NCBI GenBank assembly: GCA_937901125.1
Contig: CALCGT010000060.1
Location: forward strand, 1 to 64,000
DNA length: 64,000 nt
Origin: an uncultured Clostridia bacterium
Lineage (GTDB): Bacteria; Bacillota; Clostridia; Lachnospirales; Anaerotignaceae
Reading direction: 5' to 3'
In this document: positions 51,752 to 60,212 of the stretch, one piece after another
Layout: each line of letters opens with the position of its first letter
How positions within the stretch are numbered: the stretch's first letter is position 1
Made by a program: the position numbers and the translations under genes
Notes under the pieces: model-generated
Told to the model about the DNA's origin: nothing
The model's input: only the letters and a program-made list of their open reading frames with translations
Databases searched by the model: none

Positions 51752-53112
51752 TTATAGGCTATCTAAAATTTCTTTCAGGATGCAAAGCCCCCGTTCCAGT
51801 TCTTCTATGGTCTGGGGTGCACAGATGGCAAGCCTTACGGCGGCAACAGGGGCTTCTTTCCCGACAGCGAAGCGTTCACTGCCGTAAACGGAAACGCCCT
51901 TTTCCTTTGCCAGTCGTTCAAATTTTGCCCCAGTGAGTTCTGGGGGCAAAAGGAGCCAGCGGCTGAGACATTCTGCTCCACCGATGGCAGTGTCTTTTGG
52001 AAAAATTTCATCTACCAGATGATTCCGTGCAAGGATGCTTTTTCTTCTGGTTTCGAAAAGGCAATCCAGTTTGCCAGATACGATGAGTCTGCTGGAAAGC
52101 TCCAGCAGAAGGGAGGACTGGGAAAGGTTCAGATGGTAGAGGGCGTTGTGCAAGGGCTCCGCACAGCGGGACGGCACATGGAGATAGGCCAGGCGCAGGG
52201 CGGGCAGGATGGTTTTGGAAAGACTCAGTATATAGATGGTTTGCTCCGGTGCCAGAGCGGCAATGGGGCGGGGTGGCTGTTCCAGAAGCAGGCTGTTAAT
52301 GCCGTCCTCCAGAATGAGCAGGTCTAAGTCCTTTGCTTTGCGAGCGATCATCCGTCGGCAATCCTCGCTCATGGTGTGGTTGGTAGGGTTATGCAGATCG
52401 GGCATGACATACAGCCCCTTGATGCCTTCGTTTTTATAAGCTGCCATCAGCCCTTCCTCGGAGATTTCTCCGTTTTCCTGTCGGAGGGGGACAAGCTGGA
52501 TGCCGAATAATTTGGCAGACCCTTTCACGCCGGGATAGATCAGCGGGTCGATGCCGATACGGTCGCCGGGACGGAACAGCCCGCAGAAGATAGCGGAAAT
52601 GGAGTTTTTCCCACCGGCGGCAAAAAGCAGCTGATCGGGGGCTATGACAGGAAGGCCGATTCCTTGTAACGGTGTTCCTCTTGATAGCTATACTGGAAAA
52701 GATGCTTGCAGTTTTCTTCCATCAACATTTTCTGCAGCAGCTCTGTGGCTTCTTTCTGTGGCAGGGTTTCGGGCATCATGGAGCCCAGTTCGATGATGGA
52801 AGAATCAGGACGCTGGGGGATGATGAGGGTGCTGGTGTTCACGTCATAGGAAACAAAGGTGCCGCTGCCCACGGTACTGCTCAAGAGTCCTTTATTGGAG
52901 CAGATCTTAAAGGCACGGGTGACGGTGCTGATATTGATATCCAGAAAATCTGCTAGTTCTCGCTGGGGTGGCAGTTTTGTGCCGGGCCGCAGGAGACCGC
53001 AGTGGATATCGGATTCTAGCTGTTCTGCAAGGGCAAGATACAGGGGCTTTTTCGTATGCTGCAGTGTTGGTTTCCAGGACATGGGATAATTCTCGAATGA
53101 ATTGATGGGCAT
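51752..53112 (-). pseudogene. MocR-type (GntR-aminotransferase) regulator, broken
   Basis: The N-terminal part (53112 to 52642) is a GntR winged HTH, with KKPLYLALAEQLESDIHCG, GTKLPPQRELADFLDIN and STVTRAFKICSNKGLL. It ends after about 157 residues at a TAG. The C-terminal part, in another frame, reads on from about 52665 (APDQLLFAAGGKNSIS) to 51752 as a fold-type I aminotransferase domain with the Schiff-base Lys segment SLSKTILPALR. Together they make one MocR/PdxR-like protein, but the frame changes at 52655-52670 and some 15-20 residues expected there seem to be missing. That points to a small deletion rather than a single-base error. Start ATG at 53112 has AAAGGAGGG. Confidence 0.8.
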
Positions 53113-53182
53113 AAACATCCCTCCTTTCGTAAAATTGTGTGGTTTTGATTGCAAGCAGAAAATTGTCTGCCATACACTTTCA

Positions 53183-53211
53183 TTGCAAGAAAGAGAAAAA
53201 TATAGTATGAT
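53183..53211 (+). promoter_or_regulatory. Promoter of rnhB-yraN and pgeF
   Basis: TTGCAA (53183-53188), 17 bases, TATGAT (53206-53211). Confidence 0.65.
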
Positions 53212-53243
53212 ACGGGGGACGAATGTTAGAAAAGAGGGAGAAA

Positions 53244-54380
53244 ATGCAGTCGATCAATGAAATCAAAGAAATTTTAAACAGCTGCCCCATGGAAGCACTG
53301 CCGGAGCAACTCAGCCAATTTGAAGCAGACGGCCGAAAGGGTGTCCAGAATCTGTTGACCTCTTTTCGGAAAAAATATGGCAGGCATCGGCAGGAACTGG
53401 CGCGATTGGAAGAAATTCTGACCTATGAAAGAGGTTGCTGGGAAGCGGGATATGAACTGGTTGCCGGTATCGATGAAGTGGGTAGAGGCCCTCTTGCGGG
53501 ACCAGTGGTAGCGGCGGCGGTGATTTTGCCTAAGGAATGTAAGATTGAAGGGGTCAACGATTCCAAAAAGCTTTCTGCAAAAAAGAGAGAAGAACTCTAT
53601 GATATCATTTTGGAAAAAGCGGTTTCCTATGGCATCGGCATCGTTTCCAATGAGCGCATCGACGAGATCAATATTTTGCAGTCCACTTATGAAGCTATGC
53701 GGGAGGCCCTGTCTCAGCTCAGCCCCAAAGCGGACTATATCCTTGCCGATGCGGTGACGATTCCTAGAATCTCTACACCTCAGCGGGGGATTATTAAAGG
53801 GGACGCCAAAAGTATGTCCATCGGGGCGGCAAGTATCGTTGCCAAGGTCTATCGTGACCGCCTGATGGAAGCTTTCGACGAAGTTTATCCCGGCTATGGT
53901 TTCGGAGCAAACAAGGGCTATGGCTCTGCGGAGCATATCGAGGGCATCAAAAAGCTGGGTATCACTCCCATCCATCGCAAGACCTTTATCAAAAATTTCC
54001 TGCCACAGGATGGCGATACCGCCACCGATAAGGGGAATCGGGGAGAAGTTTTGGCGGCGAAGCAGATGGAGAAAATGGGTTATGAAATTTTGGAGAGAAA
54101 CTTCCATGCTTTGAAGGGTGAAATAGATATCATCGCCAAAAAGGATAGCTATATCGTTTTTACGGAAGTAAAATACAGAAAAAACGAAGCAATGGGCAGC
54201 CCTGCCGAGGCGGTGAACCACTGGAAACAGCAGCATATCATTCGGGCGGCAAAGGCCTATATAGCACAAAATTGTCTGGAACAGCTGGGCTATGATTTCC
54301 GCTTCGATGTGGCAGAGGTGCTGACCAACGAAGGCAAGACCTACTTCCGCTACACGGAGGATGCCTTTCAGATGAAGTAA
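53244..54380 (+). CDS. rnhB: Ribonuclease HII fused to a YraN (UPF0102) domain
   Basis: 378 residues. Residues 70-255 are RNase HII, which nicks RNA-DNA hybrids and single ribonucleotides: GIDEVGRGPLAGPVVAA with catalytic D77 and E78, NDSKKL, D169 in ILADAV, and AKVYRDR. From 264 to the end there is a complete YraN domain with GNRGE (264-268), GEIDIIAKK (292-300) and FTEVKYR (306-312), a PD-(D/E)xK-like nuclease pattern. In most Firmicutes rnhB and yraN are neighbouring genes; here one frame joins them through a short linker (DGDTATDK). Start at 53244 follows a GGGAG site; an in-frame ATG at 53223 is possible. Confidence 0.92.
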   Translation: MQSINEIKEILNSCPMEALPEQLSQFEADGRKGVQNLLTSFRKKYGRHRQELARLEEILTYERGCWEAGYELVAGIDEVGRGPLAGPVVAAAVILPKECKIEGVNDSKKLSAKKREELYDIILEKAVSYGIGIVSNERIDEINILQSTYEAMREALSQLSPKADYILADAVTIPRISTPQRGIIKGDAKSMSIGAASIVAKVYRDRLMEAFDEVYPGYGFGANKGYGSAEHIEGIKKLGITPIHRKTFIKNFLPQDGDTATDKGNRGEVLAAKQMEKMGYEILERNFHALKGEIDIIAKKDSYIVFTEVKYRKNEAMGSPAEAVNHWKQQHIIRAAKAYIAQNCLEQLGYDFRFDVAEVLTNEGKTYFRYTEDAFQMK

Positions 54381-54390
54381 GGAGAAGAGA

Positions 54391-55197
54391 ATGAAGATCG
54401 AGAAAAAAGATAAATTGGAATATATTACATTTGATAATCTGACGGAGACCGGCATGGTGCGCCATTGCTTCACTACCCGCCACGGCGGCGTCAGCACAGA
54501 GCATTGGGCGACCATGAACATGGGCCTTTCCCGTGGGGAAGCCAAGGAACCTGTGTGGGAGAATTATCGTATCCTCGCCGAGGCTGTGGGTTTTTCCGTG
54601 GATAATTATGTGACATCTCAGCAGACCCATACCACCAATGTGCGTAGGGTGACAGCGGCGGATAAAGGCAAAGGCATTTGGACAGACAGAGGATATACAG
54701 ACGTAGATGGTCTCATCACCAACGAAAAAAACATCCCTTTGGTGATCTTTGGGGCGGACTGTGTACCTGTGTTCCTGCTGGATAAGAAGAACAAAGCCAT
54801 CGGTATGGCCCACTGCGGCTGGATGGGCACAGGCAAGCGCATGGCGGAAAAGACCCTGCAGGCTATGATAGAGGCTTTCGGTACAGACCCTGCTGATGTG
54901 ACGGCTGCCATTGGCCCTTCCATTGGGAAATGCTGTTTTCAGGTGGATGCCCCTGTGGTAGACTTATTCAAAGAAAACATTGAATGGGCGGATGATATCA
55001 TTTTTTATGATCCTTCCGAAGAAGGAAAATTCAAAATGGATCTTTGGGAAACCAACCGCAGACTGCTGGCGGATATGGGTGTGAAGGATATCGAAATTTC
55101 CGGCCTTTGCACCAAATGCGATCAGGTGCGTTTCTATTCTCATAGAGGCATGGGAGAAAAAAGAGGCGTGATGGCAGGCGTCATGGAATTAGTATAG
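54391..55197 (+). CDS. pgeF: PgeF/YlmD-family purine nucleoside phosphorylase (laccase-like domain)
   Basis: 268 residues. Multicopper-polyphenol-oxidase (DUF152) fold: TRHGGVS near 28-34, QTHTTNV, GADCVPVFLLD, and AHCGWMGTGKRMAEKT in place of the usual AHAGWRGT. The His and Cys metal ligands are kept, while two small residues of the motif differ. These enzymes act on adenosine and inosine, or edit peptidoglycan precursors. It starts 10 bases after the RNase HII-YraN gene. Confidence 0.9.
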   Translation: MKIEKKDKLEYITFDNLTETGMVRHCFTTRHGGVSTEHWATMNMGLSRGEAKEPVWENYRILAEAVGFSVDNYVTSQQTHTTNVRRVTAADKGKGIWTDRGYTDVDGLITNEKNIPLVIFGADCVPVFLLDKKNKAIGMAHCGWMGTGKRMAEKTLQAMIEAFGTDPADVTAAIGPSIGKCCFQVDAPVVDLFKENIEWADDIIFYDPSEEGKFKMDLWETNRRLLADMGVKDIEISGLCTKCDQVRFYSHRGMGEKRGVMAGVMELV

Positions 55198-55208
55198 TGT
55201 AAATCAAG

Positions 55209-55245
55209 GGAAGTGCAAAAATTCTTGGCACTTCCTTTCTTTTTG
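55209..55245 (+). terminator. Terminator of the rnhB-pgeF unit
   Basis: GGAAGTGC / GCACTTCC hairpin then TTTCTTTTT. Confidence 0.8.
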
Positions 55246-55254
55246 TGGTATACT
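55225..55254 (+). promoter_or_regulatory. Promoter of der-plsY-gpsA
   Basis: TTGGCA (55225-55230), 18 bases, TATACT (55249-55254), placed inside the preceding terminator. Confidence 0.6.
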
Positions 55255-55335
55255 AAACAGAATGGAAAATTGGGTTTTTCTGCCCATTTGAAAATCAGTA
55301 AAAATAACTGCAAAGCAGGTTGGAGGTATAAAACT

Positions 55336-56661
55336 ATGAGCAAACCTATCGTAGCTGTGGTAGGCCGCCCCAATGTTGGGAAATCCACTCTGTTCAACAG
55401 ACTGGCAGGGGAAAGAATTTCCATCGTGCAGGATACCCCCGGGGTAACCCGTGACCGTATCTATGCCGATGTGGAATGGCTGGACCGCAAATTTACATTG
55501 ATTGATACCGGCGGTATGGAGATCGGCTCTGAAGAAGTGATTCAGAAGCAGATCGTCCAGCAGGCACAGATCGCCATTGAAACGGCAGATGTTATCCTGT
55601 TCGTCACAGACGTAAAAACAGGGGTAACTGACGATGACGTAAAGGTGGCAAATATGTTGCGCCGTACAAAGAAACCCGTGGTGCTGTGTGTCAATAAAGT
55701 GGACAGCGTAAAGCGGGATACCATGGCGATTTATGAATTTTATGAACTGGGCATTGGCGATCCCTTGCCTGTTTCCGCAGGACAGGCTCTGGGTCTGGGG
55801 GATATGCTGGATCAGGTTATTTCCTATTTCCCCGAGAAAGACGCTTCTGAGGAAGAGGACGATGCCATCAAGGTTGCCATCATCGGCAAGCCCAATGTAG
55901 GCAAATCCTCCCTCATCAATAAGATTTTGGGTGAGGACAGACTGATCGTCAGCAATATCGCCGGTACCACAAGAGATGCAGTAGATACCCCCATCGAAAT
56001 CGATGGACAGAAATATGTATTCATTGATACGGCTGGTATGCGCCGCAAAAGCAAAATTAAAGAGGAAATCGAGCGTTTCAGTATCATCCGTGCTGTTGCG
56101 GCGGTGGAACGCTGTGATGTTGCCATTCTGGTGATCGATGCCAACGAAGGCATCACCGATCAGGATACAAAGATTGCCGGTATTGCTCATGAAAGAGGCA
56201 AAGCAGCCATCATTGCTGTCAATAAATGGGACTCCATTGAAAAGAACGACAAGACCATGAACCAGTATCTGAAGGATATCGGCATGGAACTGAAATATAT
56301 GGATTATGCACCCCGTGTGTTTATTTCCGCTATGACAGGGCAGCGTATCAACCGTATGCTGGAAATGATCCAGACCGTACACCAGAATCATGCTCTGCGC
56401 ATCAGCACAGGTGTCCTGAATGAAGTGCTGATCGAAGCGACAGCCATGCAGCAGCCCCCTGCGGATAAGGGTCGCCAGCTGAGACTATACTATATGACAC
56501 AGGTGTCCGTAAAACCCCCTACTTTTGTTATTTTCGTAAACGAAAGAGAACTGTTCCACTTTTCTTACCGCAGATATATTGAAAACCAGCTGCGGGAAGC
56601 CTTTGGCTTTGTAGGTACACCGATTCATTTCATTGTAAGAGAAAAAGGGGAAAAGGATTGA
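55336..56661 (+). CDS. der: Ribosome-assembly GTPase Der (EngA)
   Basis: 441 residues from the ATG at 55336 (GGAGG upstream). Two tandem GTPase domains, GRPNVGKST (about 10-18) with DTGG and NKVD, and GKPNVGKSS (about 183-191) with DTAGMRRKSK and NKWD, then a KH-like C-terminal domain. Essential for 50S assembly. Head of a three-gene operon with plsY (1-base gap) and gpsA. Confidence 0.96.
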   Translation: MSKPIVAVVGRPNVGKSTLFNRLAGERISIVQDTPGVTRDRIYADVEWLDRKFTLIDTGGMEIGSEEVIQKQIVQQAQIAIETADVILFVTDVKTGVTDDDVKVANMLRRTKKPVVLCVNKVDSVKRDTMAIYEFYELGIGDPLPVSAGQALGLGDMLDQVISYFPEKDASEEEDDAIKVAIIGKPNVGKSSLINKILGEDRLIVSNIAGTTRDAVDTPIEIDGQKYVFIDTAGMRRKSKIKEEIERFSIIRAVAAVERCDVAILVIDANEGITDQDTKIAGIAHERGKAAIIAVNKWDSIEKNDKTMNQYLKDIGMELKYMDYAPRVFISAMTGQRINRMLEMIQTVHQNHALRISTGVLNEVLIEATAMQQPPADKGRQLRLYYMTQVSVKPPTFVIFVNERELFHFSYRRYIENQLREAFGFVGTPIHFIVREKGEKD

Positions 56662-56662
56662 T

Positions 56663-57271
56663 ATGTTTCGATTGATTTGTTTATGTATCGGCTACTGCAT
56701 CGGCTGTATTGAAACAGCCTATGTGGTTGGAAAGCTCTGGAGGGTAGACCTGCGCCAGCATGGCAGCGGCAATCTGGGCACCACCAATGCCCTGCGTGTT
56801 TTGGGGAAAAAGGCGGGTGCACTGGTATTCATTGGTGATATCTTAAAATCCGTTATCTCTTTCCTGATCTGCCGTGCCATTTTTAAGGATCATGCTACTA
56901 TCGCCGGTCTGTTCGGCAGTGTAGGTGCTGTTGTGGGTCATAACTATCCCTTCTACCTGCATTTCAAAGGCGGGAAAGGGATCGCGGTAATGATCGGCAT
57001 GACGGCGGCATTGGCATTTACCACAGATATCCGTCTGGCTTTTCCCAATGCCATCATCGGTTTTGGCATGGCCTTTGCCACAGGCTATGTTTCCGTGGGA
57101 TCTCTGCTGTTTGCACTGACCCTGCCCATCAGCTGCTATTTGCTGGGCTATGAACAGGAAATCGTTTTGGTGACAGCCTGCGTCAGTGCACTGGCCTTCT
57201 GGCGGCACAGAACGAATATCAAGAAGCTTTTGAACGGCACAGAAAATAAATTCGGTTCCAAGAAGAAGTAA
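56663..57271 (+). CDS. plsY: Glycerol-3-phosphate acyltransferase PlsY
   Basis: 202 residues, five membrane helices. Transfers the acyl group from acyl-phosphate to glycerol-3-phosphate, starting phospholipid synthesis. Motifs: GSGNLGTTNALRVLG (35-49), GHNYPFYLHFKGGKGIA (about 93-109) and a C-terminal HRTNIKKLLNGTENKF. One base after der, 17 before gpsA, the conserved Firmicutes order that couples glycerol-3-phosphate supply and use. Confidence 0.95.
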   Translation: MFRLICLCIGYCIGCIETAYVVGKLWRVDLRQHGSGNLGTTNALRVLGKKAGALVFIGDILKSVISFLICRAIFKDHATIAGLFGSVGAVVGHNYPFYLHFKGGKGIAVMIGMTAALAFTTDIRLAFPNAIIGFGMAFATGYVSVGSLLFALTLPISCYLLGYEQEIVLVTACVSALAFWRHRTNIKKLLNGTENKFGSKKK

Positions 57272-57288
57272 GACTGGGGGTCATAGAT

Positions 57289-58278
57289 ATGAAGAAAGTA
57301 ACGGTCATTGGTTCCGGCAGCTGGGGCACAGCCCTTGCGGTGATGCTGGCGGAAAATGGACACAAAGTCGTGATTTGGTCCAGAAGACAGGATGCGGTGG
57401 ATGAACTGTTGCGGGAAAGAAAAAACGAAAAATATCTGCCCGGTGTGGCGATTCCTGAAAGCATTCAGGCTACTACAGACCGTAAAGCGGCGGTGGAGGG
57501 AGCGGAAATCATCATTTTGGCAGTGCCTTCCCGTGCCGTAGGCGATACGGTAAGGGATTTTGCCCCTTATCTGAAAACTTGGCAGATTTTGGTAAACGTT
57601 GCAAAGGGCTTGGAGCCAGGTACGCTGCTGCGTCTTTCCGAGGTGATCCAGAGAGAAGCACCCCAGTGTGAGGTCTGTGTGCTTTCTGGCCCCAGCCATG
57701 CGGAAGAGGTGGCAAGAAAAGTACCGACAGCCTGCCTGATCGCCTGTGAAAATGAAGCAGCTGCAAAGCTGGTACAGCAGGAATTTGCCAACCCTCGCTT
57801 CCGTCTGTATACCAATACGGATATGATCGGTGTAGAGATCGGTGCAGCTCTGAAAAACGTTATGGCGCTGGCAGCAGGTATGTCCGATGGTTTGGGCTTT
57901 GGAGATAATACGAAAGCGGCTTTGATGACAAGAGGTATGGCGGAAATGAAACGACTGGGTATGGCTATGGGCGGCAAGGCAGATACTTTCGCAGGCCTTT
58001 CCGGCATCGGCGACCTAATCGTAACCTGTACCAGCATGCATTCTAGAAACCGCAGAGCCGGTATTCTATTAGGGCAAGGCAAAAGCCTGCAGGAAACTCT
58101 GGATGAAGTGAAAATGGTCGTGGAAGGCGTGAATACCGTACAGGCGGCTTGTCAGCTGGCGGAAAAATATGACGTTTCCATGCCGATCACAGAGAGTATC
58201 AGCGAAGTACTTTTTGCAGATAAAAATGTAGAAGATGCAGTACTGGAACTGATGACAAGAGATTATAAGGCAGAATGA
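57289..58278 (+). CDS. gpsA: Glycerol-3-phosphate dehydrogenase [NAD(P)+]
   Basis: 329 residues. Reduces dihydroxyacetone phosphate to sn-glycerol-3-phosphate for phospholipids. NAD loop VIGSGSWGTALA (5-16), KGLEPGT, GPSHAEEVA, the catalytic Lys segment EIGAALKNVMALAAG and the TRGMAEM helix. GGGGG before the ATG. Ends at a terminator. Confidence 0.96.
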   Translation: MKKVTVIGSGSWGTALAVMLAENGHKVVIWSRRQDAVDELLRERKNEKYLPGVAIPESIQATTDRKAAVEGAEIIILAVPSRAVGDTVRDFAPYLKTWQILVNVAKGLEPGTLLRLSEVIQREAPQCEVCVLSGPSHAEEVARKVPTACLIACENEAAAKLVQQEFANPRFRLYTNTDMIGVEIGAALKNVMALAAGMSDGLGFGDNTKAALMTRGMAEMKRLGMAMGGKADTFAGLSGIGDLIVTCTSMHSRNRRAGILLGQGKSLQETLDEVKMVVEGVNTVQAACQLAEKYDVSMPITESISEVLFADKNVEDAVLELMTRDYKAE

Positions 58279-58292
58279 TTTCGCAAAGAATG

Positions 58293-58331
58293 AAGGGATA
58301 GATCCTTGAAATACAGGGTTATCCCTTTTTT
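58293..58331 (+). terminator. Terminator of der-plsY-gpsA
   Basis: AAGGGATA / TATCCCTT hairpin with T-run. Confidence 0.8.
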
Positions 58332-58393
58332 ATGCCGTTTTCTAAGGGGAGGTCAGTGCGTATTTTTTTGCGGAAAATTTATATAAAATTCTA

Positions 58394-58422
58394 TTTACAA
58401 ATTGCTTGTATCAATCTATAAT
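58394..58422 (+). promoter_or_regulatory. Promoter of the degV gene
   Basis: TTTACA (58394-58399), 17 bases, TATAAT (58417-58422). Confidence 0.65.
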
Positions 58423-58477
58423 GTGGTAATGAAAACTATATCATGTGCATTTTGCGTAAGATTTTAGGAGGCATAGT

Positions 58478-59359
58478 ATGGAAAACTTTGTTCTGAGCTG
58501 CTGCTCCACAGCGGATCTATCTAAGGAACACTTTATCAATAGAAAGATTGAATATATCTGTTTTCATTACGAACTGGATGGGAAACCGTATCGGGATGAT
58601 CTGGGGGAAACCATGTCTTTGGATGCATTTTATCAGGCAATGGCAAATGGCGCAGATACCAAAACATCTCAGATCAATGGGGCAGAATTTGAAGCATACT
58701 TTGAAGGATTTTTGCAGCAGGGCAAGGATATCCTTCATGTAACGCTTTCCTCCGGCATTTCCGGCGTATTCAATTCTGCAAATCTGGCAAAGGAGATTCT
58801 GCAGGAAAAATATCCCGATAGAAAAATTTATATTGTAGATTCTCTGTCTGCTTCTTCTGGCTATGGCCTTTTGATGGATCGTCTGGCAGACCTGCGAGAT
58901 GAAGGCAAGTCCATCGACGAAGTGCATGAATGGGCAGAGGCGAATAAACGGAATCTGCAGCACTGGTTTTTCTCCACAGACCTGACTTTCTTTATCAAAG
59001 GCGGCAGAGTAACAAAAACAGCAGGCTTTGTGGGGACGATGCTGAATATCTGCCCGCTGCTCCATGTGGACAGGGAAGGTAAGCTGATTCCTCGGCAGAA
59101 GGTAAGAACGAAGAAGAAGGTCATCGAAGCCATCGTCAGGAAGATGGAAGAACTGGCGCAAGATGGAACGGCGTATCAGGGCAAATGCTATATTTCCCAT
59201 TCCGCCTGCAGGGAAGATGCAGAGGCTGTGGCAAAGCTGATTGAAAGCCGATTTCCGAATCTGGATGGGAAAGTGCTGATCAATGATATTGGCACCACCA
59301 TTGGCAGCCATACAGGCCCCGGCACAGTGGCATTGTTCTTCTGGGGTGTGGAAAGATAA
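58478..59359 (+). CDS. DegV-family fatty-acid-binding protein
   Basis: 293 residues. DegV/FakB proteins bind a fatty acid and present it to the kinase FakA. Seen: the CCSTADLS strand-loop, KTSQIN, the fatty-acid head-group loop HVTLSSGISGVFNSA (about 86-100) with D near VDSLSASSGYG, and RVTKTAGFVGTMLNICPLL. GGAGG before the ATG. fakA is not in the window. Single-gene unit. Confidence 0.92.
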   Translation: MENFVLSCCSTADLSKEHFINRKIEYICFHYELDGKPYRDDLGETMSLDAFYQAMANGADTKTSQINGAEFEAYFEGFLQQGKDILHVTLSSGISGVFNSANLAKEILQEKYPDRKIYIVDSLSASSGYGLLMDRLADLRDEGKSIDEVHEWAEANKRNLQHWFFSTDLTFFIKGGRVTKTAGFVGTMLNICPLLHVDREGKLIPRQKVRTKKKVIEAIVRKMEELAQDGTAYQGKCYISHSACREDAEAVAKLIESRFPNLDGKVLINDIGTTIGSHTGPGTVALFFWGVER

Positions 59360-59457
59360 TCGTGGAAAAATCGAAGTCTTGGACAGAATGTTCGGGACTT
59401 TTTTATGCTTTCTTTCGTTTTTTCGAACTGCCAGATTTTCACATGGGAAAGGGCGAC

Positions 59458-59486
59458 GTATATTTCAAATCTTCCTGCAAATACTA
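59458..59486 (+). promoter_or_regulatory. Possible sigma-G type promoter of spoVT
   Basis: GTATA (59458-59462), 15 bases, CAAATACTA (59478-59486). This resembles forespore sigma-F/G promoters (-35 G(A/T)ATA, -10 CA...TA). No sigma-A boxes are visible. spoVT is a sigma-G gene in Bacillus. Confidence 0.4.
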
Positions 59487-59519
59487 CTTTTACAATAAAT
59501 TTGGCAGGAGGAATATACA

Positions 59520-60065
59520 ATGAAGGCAACAGGCATTGTCAGAAGAATAGACGACCTTGGGCGTGTGGTCATCCCAAAAGAAATCAGAAGAACGCTCCGC
59601 ATCAGAGAAGGTGACCCTCTGGAGATCTTCACCGACAGAGAAGGGGAGATCATCCTGAAAAAATATTCTCCCATTGGGGAATTGGGGGCATTTGCAAAGG
59701 AATACGCGGAATCTTTGGCCCAGACAGCAGGTCATATCACCTGCATTGTGGATAAAGACCAGATCATCGCTGTTTCCGGCGGTGGTAAGAAGGAATTTTT
59801 CGAAAAGCACATCAGCCCAGAAATGGAAAACTGCATCAATAAGCGTATGTCTTTGATCGCGGAACGGAATGATTCCAATTTCGTCCCCGTTTTGGAGGAT
59901 GATTCCGCGGAAAGCTATAACCATCAGCTGATCGTTCCCATCATTGCCGAAGGGGACGCCATGGGGGCAATCATTTTCCTTTCCAAGGATCAGAAAATGG
60001 GCGAAGTGGAAGGGAAGCTGGCACAGACAGCGGCAGGCTTTTTAGGCAAGCAGATGGAACAATGA
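59520..60065 (+). CDS. spoVT: Stage V sporulation protein T
   Basis: 181 residues. N-terminal AbrB-type swapped-hairpin DNA-binding domain (MKATGIVRRIDDLGRVVIPK, 1-52) and C-terminal GAF-like domain (60-178). Late regulator of forespore genes; its presence shows that the host forms endospores. AGGAGG before the ATG. In many Clostridia spoVT follows mfd and the prsA-like gene; here it is elsewhere. Confidence 0.96.
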   Translation: MKATGIVRRIDDLGRVVIPKEIRRTLRIREGDPLEIFTDREGEIILKKYSPIGELGAFAKEYAESLAQTAGHITCIVDKDQIIAVSGGGKKEFFEKHISPEMENCINKRMSLIAERNDSNFVPVLEDDSAESYNHQLIVPIIAEGDAMGAIIFLSKDQKMGEVEGKLAQTAAGFLGKQMEQ

Positions 60066-60082
60066 TATGGGCCAAGGGGCAG

Positions 60083-60095
60083 AGCCGCCTCGGCT
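60083..60095. repeat. Triloop palindrome
   Basis: AGCCG-cct-CGGCT in the gap after spoVT, beside GGC-aga-GCC; no T-run. Confidence 0.4.
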
Positions 60096-60173
60096 GAAGG
60101 AGCCTTTGAGATTCTAAATTTCAAGGGCTTTCCGTTTTATCCTTCCAAAAGGGCTGCAAATCAGAGCATAAAG

Positions 60174-60208
60174 AAAGAGCATATCCGATGAGGATATGCT
60201 CTTTTTAT
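60174..60208. terminator. Bidirectional terminator
   Basis: AAAGAGCATATCC / GGATATGCTCTTT with T-runs on both strands, between convergent spoVT and the CPBP gene. Confidence 0.85.
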
Positions 60209-60212
60209 CATA

